Origin: Rhodocyclaceae bacterium
Lineage (GTDB): Bacteria > Pseudomonadota > Gammaproteobacteria > Burkholderiales > Rhodocyclaceae
Direction: 5' to 3'
Assembly (NCBI GenBank): GCA_016702335.1
Contig: JADJEF010000020.1
Location: 372,001 to 436,000 of the forward strand
Length of the DNA: 64,000 bases
A program made the translations under genes and the position numbers. Below, in pieces: positions 8,651 to 18,052 of this stretch; position 1 is the first letter of the stretch, and the number at the start of each line of letters is the position of its first letter. The notes under the pieces are model-generated. The model was not told where the DNA came from, made no database searches, and saw nothing but the letters and a program-made list of their open reading frames with translations.

Positions 8651-8698
8651 TTCTGAACTACCTGTCTGATCACCGGGGAACCGATGACAGGTTCCAGA
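8651..8698. other. Imperfect inverted repeat in intergenic gap
   Basis: TTCTGAACTACCTGTC at 8651-8666 and GACAGGTTCCAGAA at 8685-8698 form an imperfect stem with an 18-base loop. It lies between the lipoprotein gene and the end of the convergent PAS-GGDEF-EAL gene. No T run follows, so I cannot call it a terminator with confidence. Confidence 0.35.
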
Positions 8699-8779
8699 AT
8701 CGAGCAGTCACTCTGTGACATACCCTATCACCCGAGCTTCGGCAAACCACAGGTCGGTTGTATCCAACCGCCACGCCCC

Positions 8780-11608
8780 TCATCCGGGCAAGACCGGGGC
8801 TTTGGCGAGCAAGGCGGCAAATGCGTCCGCCGGCAGCGGTTTGCTGAACAGGTAACCCTGCAACTGGTTACAGCCATGTGCGCGCAGCAGGTCGGCCTGC
8901 TCGGGGGTTTCCACGCCCTCGGCCACGACCTTGAGGTTCAGCACGTGCGCCATCTGGATGATGGCGGTGATCAGATTGGCATCTACCGCATCTTCGATGC
9001 AATCACGCACGAAACTTCGGTCGATCTTGACATAGTCGACCGGGAAGCTCTTGAGCGCGGAAAGCGATGAGTAACCCGTGCCGAAATCGTCGAGCGCTAG
9101 CTGCGCGCCCAGCATCTTGAGTCCGTTGATGCTGGCCGTGGTGAGCAGAGACTCATCCATCAGCACCGACTCGGTAATTTCGACCGTCAGTCTGTCCGGG
9201 GCCAGGCCGTGCTCACGCAGGGCATTGCTGACCATGTCGCATAGCCCGGCTTCGCGAAACTGGACGCCAGAGACGTTGACCGCTACCCGCGACAGCGGCG
9301 TTCCGGCATCTTCCCAGGCCCGCATCTGCCGCAGTGCTTCTCGCAGTGCCCATGCACCGATGGCGGAGATCAGACCGCTTTCTTCGGCAATCGGGATGAA
9401 TTCGGCGGGCGGCACCATGCCAAACTGCGGATGCTGCCAGCGAATAAGGGCTTCCGCGCCCTCGATCCGGCCGGTGACAGCTTCTACCAGCGGCTGGTAA
9501 TGCAGCGTGAACTCGTTGTCCAGTAGTGCCTGGCGCAAGCCGGATACCGTTTCCATCCGTCGCAGGGCAAGGGTCCGCATGTCGGCGTCAAAATACTGGC
9601 ATCGGTTCTTGCCGGCCGCCTTGGCCTGATACATGGCAACGTCAGCGTTGCGGATCAGGGTCTGATCATCATCTCCATCGTCAGGGTAAAGCGCGATGCC
9701 GGCACTGCCGGAGACATGGTAGTGGCGGCCATCGACATCGATGGGGGCACGCAAGCTGTCCAGGGCCTTCTCGGCAATAAGCAGGACTTCGTCGCCGTGG
9801 GTCACATCCTGAACCACCAGAACGAATTCATCGCCGCCCAGGCGGGCCACCGTATCCTGTGCGCGGAGGGCACCTTCGAGGCGACGGGCAACGGTGATCA
9901 GAACGGCATCGCCTGTCTCGTGACCAATGGAATCGTTGATCCACTTGAAGCCGTCCAGATCCAGAAGGATAACGCCCATGCGGTGGCCACTGCGCCGCAC
10001 CCAGACCATGGCCTGACGCATGCGGTCGGCCAGAAGCATGCGGTTGGGCAGATTGGTCAGGGCGTCGTAGTGGGCGATGTGCTCGAGTTGCTGCTGGTAA
10101 TCCTTGATGTTGGTGATATCCGAGAACAGCGCCACATAGCGTTGCACCACACCATTTTCGTCCTTGACCGCGCTGATGGTCAGCAGTTCGGTGAAGACTT
10201 CCCCGCCCTTGCGGCGATTCCAGATTTCTCCGGTCCAGCGCCCGGATTCTTTGAGCGCCTGCCACATTGCCGCATAGAACTCAGGACCCTGACGCCCCGA
10301 GCTGAGCAGGCGCGGATTCTGGCCCAGCACTTCGTCCCGCGCATAACCGGTGATGCGCGTGAAGGCGGTGTTGATGTCAAGGATTGATCCCCTGGCATCG
10401 GTGATGACGATGCCTTCGTTGGCATGCTCGAAAACGCTGGCGGCCTGGCGGAGTCGCCCCTCGGCCAGCTTGTGCTCGGTGATATCCCGCACATTGACGA
10501 CGACCCCGCGGATATCCGGATTGGACAACTGATTCGTGCCGCGAGCCTCCAGATCGACCCAGCCGCCGGCCTTATTGCGGTGCCGATATTGCACCCCGCC
10601 TGACCCCGTCTCGATGATTTGCCGGAATGCCTCCTGCACCCGATCTTGATCTTCGGGATGAATCATCCGCTCGATCACCGGGATATCGACCAGTTCGGCG
10701 GGGGTATAGCCATGCACGCGTTCCGCAGAAGAACTTACAAAACGTTGCACACCCTCCGCATCCAGAATAACGACTGCATCGTAGGAGTTCTGGATAAGCT
10801 GGGAGAAGCGGCGTTCGCTTGCCCGTATCGCATCTTCGGCCTTCTGGCGCTCGGTGATGTCGGTGAGGATGCAATGGGTGTGGTGCGGGTTGCCCTGCGT
10901 ATCGCGGGCGATGCGCCCAGTCACTGTCACAACGCGCTTTGCGCCGTCTCGCGAAACCAGGCCGAAGACCGGGCCTTCGACCTGACCGGTACTGACAAAC
11001 CGCGGAAAGTTTTCGGCAAGGGTGGGCAGCGACGACTCTTCGAGATAGTCGGTAATGCTGCGACCGATAACTTTTGCGCGATTTGTTTCCCCCATAAGCC
11101 GCAGCCAAGCATCATTGACCTGCAGGATGTTGGCCCCCATATCGAGGGACTGATAGGGCAGCGGTGCCTGCTCGAACAGGGCGCGGAACCTCTCTTCCGA
11201 TCCGGCCATCTGCTGCTCGAGTCGCTTGCGCTCGGTGATGTCGCTGCTGATAACCAGATAACAGGCTTGTTCATTGATAATTGCGCGACGAACGGTACCA
11301 TTGACAAAAAACGGCGTGCCGTCCCGACGGCGGTTTTCCCATTCGAAACGTACTGTCGCGCCAGCTGCCGCACCGGAAAATATCTCTGCTGCCCACTCGT
11401 CGCTGCGCCGGCCATTGGGCTGCAACACGGGCGACCAATCCAGCGGCGTGGTGCCGAGGATATCGTTGCGCTGGCAGGCAAAGAGACTGAGTGCCGCCTC
11501 ATTGCAGTCGATGGCCCGCCCCTGCTCGCTAGTTACGATGAAGGATTCGCCGCAGGCTTCGAATAGCGTGCGGAAATAGCTTTCATCAGTGGGTGAAGTT
11601 GGGGACAT
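8780..11608 (-). CDS. Four-PAS GGDEF-EAL cyclic di-GMP protein
   Basis: The 942-residue protein has four consecutive PAS/PAC modules (about 10-130, 135-255, 262-380 and 385-510), several ending in the typical DITER or DITEH tail. A GGDEF domain (about 515-680) carries an intact LGGDEF site. An EAL domain (about 690-935) has EALIRW, the metal-binding ESVLMD and DDFGTGYSSL motifs, and EGVE. Both cyclase and phosphodiesterase residues are present, so it could make or degrade cyclic di-GMP depending on PAS input. No transmembrane segment is seen, so it is probably cytoplasmic. It is transcribed alone. Confidence 0.92.
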   Translation of the reverse strand: MSPTSPTDESYFRTLFEACGESFIVTSEQGRAIDCNEAALSLFACQRNDILGTTPLDWSPVLQPNGRRSDEWAAEIFSGAAAGATVRFEWENRRRDGTPFFVNGTVRRAIINEQACYLVISSDITERKRLEQQMAGSEERFRALFEQAPLPYQSLDMGANILQVNDAWLRLMGETNRAKVIGRSITDYLEESSLPTLAENFPRFVSTGQVEGPVFGLVSRDGAKRVVTVTGRIARDTQGNPHHTHCILTDITERQKAEDAIRASERRFSQLIQNSYDAVVILDAEGVQRFVSSSAERVHGYTPAELVDIPVIERMIHPEDQDRVQEAFRQIIETGSGGVQYRHRNKAGGWVDLEARGTNQLSNPDIRGVVVNVRDITEHKLAEGRLRQAASVFEHANEGIVITDARGSILDINTAFTRITGYARDEVLGQNPRLLSSGRQGPEFYAAMWQALKESGRWTGEIWNRRKGGEVFTELLTISAVKDENGVVQRYVALFSDITNIKDYQQQLEHIAHYDALTNLPNRMLLADRMRQAMVWVRRSGHRMGVILLDLDGFKWINDSIGHETGDAVLITVARRLEGALRAQDTVARLGGDEFVLVVQDVTHGDEVLLIAEKALDSLRAPIDVDGRHYHVSGSAGIALYPDDGDDDQTLIRNADVAMYQAKAAGKNRCQYFDADMRTLALRRMETVSGLRQALLDNEFTLHYQPLVEAVTGRIEGAEALIRWQHPQFGMVPPAEFIPIAEESGLISAIGAWALREALRQMRAWEDAGTPLSRVAVNVSGVQFREAGLCDMVSNALREHGLAPDRLTVEITESVLMDESLLTTASINGLKMLGAQLALDDFGTGYSSLSALKSFPVDYVKIDRSFVRDCIEDAVDANLITAIIQMAHVLNLKVVAEGVETPEQADLLRAHGCNQLQGYLFSKPLPADAFAALLAKAPVLPG

Positions 11609-11827
11609 TGCTCATTGAGGTGCTTCAGGGTACCCGGAGCATAAACCGACTTTGGCTGCACTGTTCGAGTGGGTCTACGGTAGGTGTCGGAATGGTACGG
11701 TCAGTCAGATGGCCTATTTGATGGAGCGATGAGCGGCTGCAAGCCCAAGCGTTGCCTCAGCAGTCTGCTCTGCCTATCCGCCAGTTGCTCAGCTGGTGGC
11801 GGAAACGGAGGGGAAATAGCCGAATTT

Positions 11828-11856
11828 CGCCAAGTCGGCGCTGGCGAGACGGCGAT
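11828..11856 (+). repeat. Dispersed 29-bp element, intergenic
   Basis: CAAGTCGGCGCTGG, CGA and GACGGCGAT form a consensus-quality copy. It lies in the 260-base gap between the PAS-GGDEF-EAL gene and the helicase remnant. I see nothing else identifiable in that gap. Confidence 0.9.
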
Positions 11857-11865
11857 GCGAGCTCC

Positions 11866-12144
11866 CTAGGGGACCCCAGCACCGGCTACCCGGCTGACCA
11901 CGCGACTGACCACCAGTGCCGGCATCGCCCGCGTCGTCGCCACATAAAGCACGCGGGTTTACTGCTCAATCAAGTCGTCGCCCTGCTGCCAATGCTCGGC
12001 ACCGGGGATGACCCCCAAGGGAAACTCCAGTCCCTTGCACGAATACACGGTGATGAACATCACCTTCTCTTCGCTTGCCGCATGGGGGGGCGTCTTCCAG
12101 CAAGGCTCCAGGCGAACCTCATGGCGGCTGGGTGCTTGGATCAA
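11866..12144 (-). pseudogene. Fragment of a UvrD/Rep-type helicase
   Basis: The minus strand encodes VMFITVYSCKGLEFPLGVIPG, then an in-frame TAA at 11959-11961. The same frame then gives TRVLYVATTRAMPALVVS. These are recognisable motif V (SxKGLEF) and motif VI (LYVATTRA) of superfamily 1A helicases. The rest of the helicase is absent on both sides and a stop separates the two motifs, so this is a decayed remnant. It abuts a copy of the dispersed element. Confidence 0.75.
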
Positions 12145-12209
12145 TTTGAGTCACAGGCGTGAAGCATCGCCGATGATCCCGCAGTCCGAACGCCACCACG
12201 CCATAGCCA

Positions 12210-12225
12210 TTCACACCCGATTCAC
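12210..12225 (+). promoter_or_regulatory. CreB-type direct repeat upstream of creD
   Basis: TTCAC-ACCCGA-TTCAC matches the published CreBC regulon tag TTCACnnnnnnTTCAC at both half-sites and in spacing. It lies 68 bases before the creD start codon. In Escherichia coli, creD is the most strongly CreB-controlled gene. Regulation by a CreBC homologue is inferred; creB and creC are not in the window. Confidence 0.6.
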
Positions 12226-12292
12226 ACAGCCTTCATCCTTACTGCACTGTCGCTGCCTACCATGGCTTCACCTCAACCCCGTGGAGCTCATC

Positions 12293-13642
12293 ATGCAACG
12301 CAAACTCGTTCTCAAGCTGCTGGCCATCGGCCTGCTTTCCTTCCTGCTGCTGATTCCGCTGGCCATGATCGAATCACAGATCGCCCAGCGCAGTTACCGC
12401 CAGGACGACGTGACGCGCAACATCGCCGAGTCGGCAGCGGGGGAGCAGACGCTGATCGGGCCGGTACTGCTGGTGAATTACCGGGAACGCATCCAGCGGC
12501 GCGTGCCGGAGAAAAACAAGGACGGCGAAATATTGCGTGAACGTCTGGTAGACGAGGTGGTCGAGCGCACCCAGGTGTTCCCCGCCCAGCGCACCGACCT
12601 CGATGGAACACTAGCCGTCGATACGCTCAAGCGCGGCCTGTACCGCGTGCGCCTGTATCACCTGGATGCGGCACTCGCGGGCAGCGCCACGGTGCCGCCG
12701 CGCCTGGGGCGTGGCGCCGATGCCGAGCTGATTGACGCGCAGGCCACACTGGTGCTGGGGGTGGCCGACCCGCGCGGCATCAAGGACGACCCGGAGGTCA
12801 AGGTCAATGGCGTCGTGCATCGCCTCGCCACGGGCACGGCCGGTGCCATCAACGGGGCAGGCGTGCATGTGCCCTTGGGCGCGGTGGATCTGGCCACCGG
12901 CGCGAGCTACGACTTCAGCCTGCCGCTCAAGCTCACCGGTCTGGCACGGCTCTCGATAGCACCGACCGCCAACGCCACGCGCGTCGCCATTACTTCGGCA
13001 TGGCAGCACCCCAGTTTTCAAGGGCGCTTTCTGCCCCTGCAGCGTCGGGTCGATGAAAGCGGCTTCGCGGCCACCTGGCAGGTCTCGCATCTGGCGCGCG
13101 ATTTTGACCGTGCCCTGCTCGCCAATACCAACGATGGCCGGAGCGAGGTGCTGGGCATCAGCCTGATCGATCCGGTGAATGTCTACCTCACCGCCGAGCG
13201 GGCAGTGAAGTACGGCAGCCTATTCGTGGTGCTGACCTTCGCCGGGCTGTTCCTGATGGAGATTGTGCGACGGCTGCCGGTGCATCCCATGCAGTATTTA
13301 CTGGTAGGGCTGGCGCTGGCAATTTTCTTTCTGCTGCTGATTGCGCTCTCGGAGCATGTGGAATTTCTGATCGCCTATGGCGTCTCGGCCATCGCCTGCA
13401 TTGCCTTGCTGGGCGTGTATCTGGCGGGGGTGCTCGGCAGTTGGGCGCGTGGCATCGGCGTGAGCAGCGGCATCGCGGCGCTGTATGGCGTGCTCTATGG
13501 CGTGCTGGTGTCGGAAGACAATGCCTTGCTGATGGGCACGCTGCTGCTGTTTGCCGCGCTGGGCACCATCATGCTGGCGACCCGCAGGCTGGACTGGTAT
13601 GGCGTAGCCCCCAGCCTGCCCGCAACCGAGGGGGTACGGTAA
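12293..13642 (+). CDS. creD: Inner-membrane protein CreD
   Basis: The 449-residue protein has an N-terminal membrane anchor (residues about 5-25). A large periplasmic domain of mixed beta character follows, with the family sequence RSYRQDDVTRNIAES just after the anchor. A cluster of five or six membrane helices lies in the last 150 residues. This is the CreD (CreA-D locus) family, induced by the CreBC two-component system and linked to beta-lactam response and envelope integrity. GGAG precedes the ATG at 12293. The stop codon abuts the start of the next gene, so translation is probably coupled. Confidence 0.88.
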   Translation: MQRKLVLKLLAIGLLSFLLLIPLAMIESQIAQRSYRQDDVTRNIAESAAGEQTLIGPVLLVNYRERIQRRVPEKNKDGEILRERLVDEVVERTQVFPAQRTDLDGTLAVDTLKRGLYRVRLYHLDAALAGSATVPPRLGRGADAELIDAQATLVLGVADPRGIKDDPEVKVNGVVHRLATGTAGAINGAGVHVPLGAVDLATGASYDFSLPLKLTGLARLSIAPTANATRVAITSAWQHPSFQGRFLPLQRRVDESGFAATWQVSHLARDFDRALLANTNDGRSEVLGISLIDPVNVYLTAERAVKYGSLFVVLTFAGLFLMEIVRRLPVHPMQYLLVGLALAIFFLLLIALSEHVEFLIAYGVSAIACIALLGVYLAGVLGSWARGIGVSSGIAALYGVLYGVLVSEDNALLMGTLLLFAALGTIMLATRRLDWYGVAPSLPATEGVR

Positions 13643-15064
13643 ATGCCATACCCGGCAGGAGCGACAGGGGTGCACCGCTGCGGCGCGGCCCTGCTGGCAA
13701 TGACCCAGGGGGCGTTGCTGATCGCCGCGCCGGCCGTGGTGAGCCAGGGCAATTCGCCGATGCTGGCGGCGCTGCGCGAGTGGCGCACGCCGCTGGTCGT
13801 GGCCGTGGCGCTGCTGGCGGCGCTGCGCATGTGCCGAGGCGACGTCGGTGGCAAAAAGTCGCCGCCCCGTGCGTGCGCAATGTTGCCGTATGGGCCTCTG
13901 ATCGTACTGCTGATAGCGACGTTCGCCGCACTCGCCTCGCTGTGGCAGGACACCGCTCTGCGCCAGCAGCGCGACGCCGCACGGGTGGAGGACGCCGCCG
14001 GGCGTGCCGTGGGTGCGCACCTGATGGTGGGTTACACACGCTTCGATGAGGTGGCGCTGCTGGCACGACGCGGCTTGATCGGGGGCGTGTATCTCACCCG
14101 GCGCAATGTGCGCGACCGCGACGTAGGCGAGATCCGCGCAGAGATCGACACTCTGCAGGCGCTGCGCCGTGAGGCCGGCTTGCCGCCCCTGCTGGTGGCG
14201 GCGGATCAGGAAGGCGGCGAAGTGGCGCACATGAGTCCGCCTCTGCCTGCGCCGGCGTCCCTGGCGTCATTGCTACGGGCCAGCGAAGGCGATGGTGCAG
14301 CGCAAGCGAGTGAACTTACCGCGCGCGCCCGCGCCCACGGCCTGGCGCAGGGTGGGCAACTGGCGCGACTGGGGGTGAATCTCAACTTCGGCCCGGTCGT
14401 GGATCTGGTGCCGCAGCGCCCGCCCCCGCGCAACATTGCCGCGAAGCTGACACAGCTCGACACGCACACGCGCCTGCGCACGCGCGCGATTTCCGGCGAT
14501 GCCGGGACGGTGACGCTCGTCGCCCGCGCCTACAACGACGGCCTGCTGTCGGCAGGCGTGCGCCCGACGCTCAAGCACTTTCCTGGCCTGGCGCGGGTGG
14601 GGGTTGATACGCACCACCGGCTAGGACGCATCGATGAACCGCTCGCCGAACTGGCGACATCGGACTGGCAGCCCTTTGCCTCATTGACGCACAGCGGCGC
14701 GGCCATCATGGTGGGGCATGTGGTGCTGAACGCGATTGATCCGCAGGAACCCGCTTCGCTATCGTCCAAGGTGATCGTCGGCCTGCTACGCGAGCGCTGG
14801 GGATTCACCGGGCTGGTGGTGACCGACGACCTGAACATGGGCGCCGTCGCCCGGCGCGGCGTCGGGCAAGCGGCTGTGCACGCGCTGGCGGCGGGCGCGG
14901 ATGTGGCGCTGATCTCCTACGACCCCGCCCAGGTTTATGCCGCTCTGCTGGCTGGCCGCCGGGCGTTGGAGGCCGGCGAACTGGACGCCAACGCCTTGCA
15001 GATCAGCGCGCGTCGCATCGCGCACGCCGTCGGTGCAAATGGCCGATCTCAGCCGATGATGTGA
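13643..15064 (+). CDS. Membrane-anchored glycoside hydrolase family 3 protein, NagZ-like
   Basis: About 110 N-terminal residues contain three hydrophobic segments. A GH3 beta-N-acetylglucosaminidase-like domain follows, with DQEGGEV, a KHFPG motif, DTHH in the catalytic loop region, and VVTDDLNMGAV holding the expected nucleophile Asp. NagZ cleaves GlcNAc-anhydroMurNAc peptides during peptidoglycan recycling and is normally soluble and cytoplasmic, about 340 residues. Here the domain is fused to a membrane anchor. It follows creD with no intergenic base, suggesting a joint role in cell-wall stress. Which side of the membrane it faces cannot be read from the sequence. Confidence 0.78.
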   Translation: MPYPAGATGVHRCGAALLAMTQGALLIAAPAVVSQGNSPMLAALREWRTPLVVAVALLAALRMCRGDVGGKKSPPRACAMLPYGPLIVLLIATFAALASLWQDTALRQQRDAARVEDAAGRAVGAHLMVGYTRFDEVALLARRGLIGGVYLTRRNVRDRDVGEIRAEIDTLQALRREAGLPPLLVAADQEGGEVAHMSPPLPAPASLASLLRASEGDGAAQASELTARARAHGLAQGGQLARLGVNLNFGPVVDLVPQRPPPRNIAAKLTQLDTHTRLRTRAISGDAGTVTLVARAYNDGLLSAGVRPTLKHFPGLARVGVDTHHRLGRIDEPLAELATSDWQPFASLTHSGAAIMVGHVVLNAIDPQEPASLSSKVIVGLLRERWGFTGLVVTDDLNMGAVARRGVGQAAVHALAAGADVALISYDPAQVYAALLAGRRALEAGELDANALQISARRIAHAVGANGRSQPMM

Positions 15065-15132
15065 CGCCGATGGCAGGAGCAAGCGCGGTAAACTCGCGCC
15101 ACTGCGTTCAACTACCTTCCGCCACGCTTCTT

Positions 15133-15951
15133 ATGACCTTCATCGATCATCTTTCGGCCGCCTGGGCGACGAATAATTCCCTGCTCTGCGTCGGCCTCGA
15201 CCCTGACCCGGCAAAATTCCCGGCCCACCTGCAGGGCAAGCCCGATGCGATCTTCGAATTCTGCGCCGCCATCGTCGACGCCACCGCCGATCTGGCGTGC
15301 AGTTTCAAGCCGCAGATCGCCTATTTTGCCGCCCGCCGCGCTGAAGACCAGCTCGAAGCGCTGATCGCGCACATTCATGACCGCCACCCGGGTGTGCCCG
15401 TCATTCTCGACGCCAAGCGCGGCGACATCGGCAGCACTGCCGAGCAGTATGCGATCGAGGCCTTCGAGCGCTATCAGGCCGACGCCGTGACGGTTAACCC
15501 CTACATGGGTCGAGATTCGATCGAGCCGTGGCTGGCCTACAAAGACAAGGGCGTGATCCTGCTGTGCCGCACCTCGAACCCAGGCGGCAGCGACCTGCAA
15601 TTTCAGCAAGTCGGCGCTGGTAACACGGCGATTTACGAGCTGGTCGCCGAAAAAGTGGCCAAGGAATGGAACACCACCGGCCAGTGCGCGCTGGTGGTCG
15701 GCGCAACCTTCCCGGACGAGATACGCCGCGTGCGCGCGATTGTCGGCGACCTGCCGTTGCTGGTGCCCGGCATTGGCGCACAGGGCGGCGATATCGAAGC
15801 TACCGTGCAGGCCGGAAAGACAGCGAGTGGCAGCGGGCTGATGATCAATTCTTCGCGCGCCATTCTTTATGCCGGCAAGGGTGAAGACTTCGCGGCACAG
15901 GCCCGGCACGTCGCCCAGGTCACCCGTGACACAATAAATTTTTACCGCTAA
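15133..15951 (+). CDS. pyrF: Orotidine 5'-phosphate decarboxylase
   Basis: This 272-residue enzyme performs the last step of UMP synthesis. It is the longer type-2 family: LDAKRGDIGSTA is the catalytic Lys/Asp signature, with VNPYMGRDS and LVPGIGAQGGD further on. The chosen ATG at 15133 gives MTFIDHLSAAW, the usual start. Residues 159-167 (QVGAGNTAI) come from the dispersed element. Compared with remembered homologues, that surface loop (after GGSDLQ) is nearly unchanged in length, so the element seems to have replaced native sequence. Confidence 0.93.
   Translation: MTFIDHLSAAWATNNSLLCVGLDPDPAKFPAHLQGKPDAIFEFCAAIVDATADLACSFKPQIAYFAARRAEDQLEALIAHIHDRHPGVPVILDAKRGDIGSTAEQYAIEAFERYQADAVTVNPYMGRDSIEPWLAYKDKGVILLCRTSNPGGSDLQFQQVGAGNTAIYELVAEKVAKEWNTTGQCALVVGATFPDEIRRVRAIVGDLPLLVPGIGAQGGDIEATVQAGKTASGSGLMINSSRAILYAGKGEDFAAQARHVAQVTRDTINFYR
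15604..15632 (+). repeat. Dispersed 29-bp element inside pyrF
   Basis: AGCAAGTCGGCGCTGG followed by AACACGGCGAT is read as QVGAGNTAI in PyrF. It is the same frame and orientation as the copies in glnS, macA and alaS. Confidence 0.9.
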
Positions 15952-16042
15952 CCCACACCCCCCGGCGCAATCCGCGTTCGCCCCCCCCTGCGTCAGGGGA
16001 AACAGGGCAAAATCGTTGTTCCGAATTCGCACAGAGACGAAC

Positions 16043-17134
16043 ATGGACATTGCGGAATTGCTTAACCCCCGCGTGGGGGACCGGGAGGCACTGCAGGAGT
16101 TCGCCGAGGCACTGAGCGATCAGTTGCCAGAGATCGAACGCTGTATCGCCGATTTACGCAAGGCCCCGACAGACCACGCTTTGATCGCCACCCTGTTCCG
16201 TGGCCTGCACACCATCAAAGGTGATGCGGGCATGTGCAAACTACCGATTGGCGTGATGATCACCCACCCCATGGAGTCCGTACTGGCCCGCCTGCGCGAA
16301 GGTCAGATTGCCTTCAGCGAGCTCCTGGCTGAATTGCTGCTGCTGGCCCTGGACCGACTCGAACTCGTCGTCGAGGCTCTCGAGGCCGGGCGCCCGGTCG
16401 GCGGGCTGAAACTGCCCGAATTGGTTGGCGGTATGGAGACCTTGTCTCAGATGGGTAGAGATCAGGTCGATAGTCAGGCCTCGCGCGTCATTGAGGCCGT
16501 GACCGGATTTCGTCCGGCATCCGCCGCCCGCATCAGTGCCGAATCAACGCGAGCGGCCGCCCGCGATCCACAGGGTGACATGGCGCTCTTTCGCCAATTG
16601 GCGCATCAACTTGATTTGCGCTCGCCGCTCTTCGCGGGGCGCACCGACCGGCTGGTAAAGCTCGCGCTCGATACCAATACCTGTGCTGGCTCACCCGTGG
16701 CCGCCGACCAACTGGAGGCGGCAACCTATATGCACGATGTGGGCATGATGTTTCTGCCTGAAGCGATCTGGCTGAAGGTCGGCAAGCTAAGTAGCGATGA
16801 TCTGGCGCAGATGCGCGAGCACGTGGGCTACTCCGCCGCACTGCTCGAACGCATGCAAGGATGGGAGATCGCCGCACAGATCGTGCGCCAGCATCACGAA
16901 ATGTCCAATGGCAAGGGCTACCCTGCCGGCTCAAGCGGCGACACGATCTGCGCCGGCGCAAAGATTCTGGCCATTGTCGATGCCTTCGAGTCAGTGACGC
17001 TGAAGCAGAGTCATCGCGGACAGACACGTTCGCTGGTGCGGGCGATTGCCGAGATCAATGCCAGCGACACGCAGTTCGACCCGCAGTGGATCGCGCATTT
17101 CAATACCGTGATCCGCAACTCACTTGAGGCCTGA
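16043..17134 (+). CDS. Hpt domain fused to HD-GYP-like domain
   Basis: The 363-residue protein starts with an Hpt phosphotransfer domain (residues about 15-115, phospho-His in LHTIKGDAGM). An HD-GYP-type domain follows (about 195-360) with MHDVGMMFLP, HVGYSAALL, HHEMSNGKGYP and an AIVDAFESVT segment. HD-GYP proteins hydrolyse cyclic di-GMP. The first His usually found about 30 residues before the HD pair is replaced (RTDRLVKLA), so metal binding may be altered. Hpt and HD-GYP together suggest phosphorelay-controlled turnover. The start MDIAELL at 16043 is preferred. The arginase gene begins four bases downstream. Confidence 0.85.
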   Translation: MDIAELLNPRVGDREALQEFAEALSDQLPEIERCIADLRKAPTDHALIATLFRGLHTIKGDAGMCKLPIGVMITHPMESVLARLREGQIAFSELLAELLLLALDRLELVVEALEAGRPVGGLKLPELVGGMETLSQMGRDQVDSQASRVIEAVTGFRPASAARISAESTRAAARDPQGDMALFRQLAHQLDLRSPLFAGRTDRLVKLALDTNTCAGSPVAADQLEAATYMHDVGMMFLPEAIWLKVGKLSSDDLAQMREHVGYSAALLERMQGWEIAAQIVRQHHEMSNGKGYPAGSSGDTICAGAKILAIVDAFESVTLKQSHRGQTRSLVRAIAEINASDTQFDPQWIAHFNTVIRNSLEA

Positions 17135-17137
17135 GCC

Positions 17138-18052
17138 ATGATTACTACCCTCTCCCTGATCGGTGCCCCCACTGATATTGGTGCCGGGGCACGCGGTGCG
17201 AGCATGGGGCCCGAAGCCCTGCGGGTTGCGCAAATCGGCCCGGTACTTGAATCGCATGGTTTGCGTGTGAAAGACTGCGGCAACCTGACCGGGCCGGCCA
17301 ACCCCTGGTTGCCGCCGGTCGATGGCTATCGGCACCTGAACGAGGTAGTGGCGTGGAACCGCGCGGTGCACGATGCCGTACTGAGCGAACTGAATGCTGG
17401 CTGCATGCCCATTGTGCTTGGCGGCGATCATTGTCTGGGCATGGGCTCGATCAGCGCGGTGGCCCGCTATTGCAAGGAGCAGGGCAAGAAGCTGCGCATT
17501 CTCTGGCTTGATGCCCACGCCGACTTCAATACCAGCGAGCTGACCCCGAGCGGAAACATTCATGGCATGCCGGTGGCCTGCCTGTGTGGCTACGGCCCCG
17601 AAGCGCTGACTCATCTTGGCGGCTACTCCCCGGCCATAGAACCGGGCTGGGTCCGGCAGGTCGGCATTCGCAGTGTCGATGCCGGCGAAAAGCGCTTTGT
17701 GCATCAGGTTGGTCTTGAGGTATTTGACATGCGCTATGTCGATGAAATGGGCATGCGTCAAACCATGGACGCGGCGCTCATGGGCATGGACGAAACCACC
17801 CACCTGCACGTGAGTTTCGATGTCGATTTTCTTGACCCAGAGATCGCGCCAGGCGTTGGCACCACCGTTCCCGGCGGCCCCACCTACCGCGAAGCGCAGC
17901 TGTGCATGGAAATGATTGCCGATACCGGCCGGCTATGCTCGCTGGATGTCATGGAGCTGAACCCGGCGCTGGACATCCGCAACAAGACCGCCCTGCTGGC
18001 GGTCGATCTCATTGAAAGCCTGTTCGGCAAATCGACGCTGATGCGAGACTGA
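17138..18052 (+). CDS. rocF: Arginase
   Basis: This 304-residue ureohydrolase converts arginine to ornithine and urea. All manganese-binding motifs are present: GGDHC near residue 97, DAHADFN, and SFDVDFLDP, with the family EL motif near the C-terminus. Length and termini fit the RocF type. Its coupling to an Hpt-HD-GYP gene is not an arrangement I know. Together with the ArgO/ArgP pair at 30.1-31.7 kb it suggests active arginine handling. Confidence 0.93.
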   Translation: MITTLSLIGAPTDIGAGARGASMGPEALRVAQIGPVLESHGLRVKDCGNLTGPANPWLPPVDGYRHLNEVVAWNRAVHDAVLSELNAGCMPIVLGGDHCLGMGSISAVARYCKEQGKKLRILWLDAHADFNTSELTPSGNIHGMPVACLCGYGPEALTHLGGYSPAIEPGWVRQVGIRSVDAGEKRFVHQVGLEVFDMRYVDEMGMRQTMDAALMGMDETTHLHVSFDVDFLDPEIAPGVGTTVPGGPTYREAQLCMEMIADTGRLCSLDVMELNPALDIRNKTALLAVDLIESLFGKSTLMRD

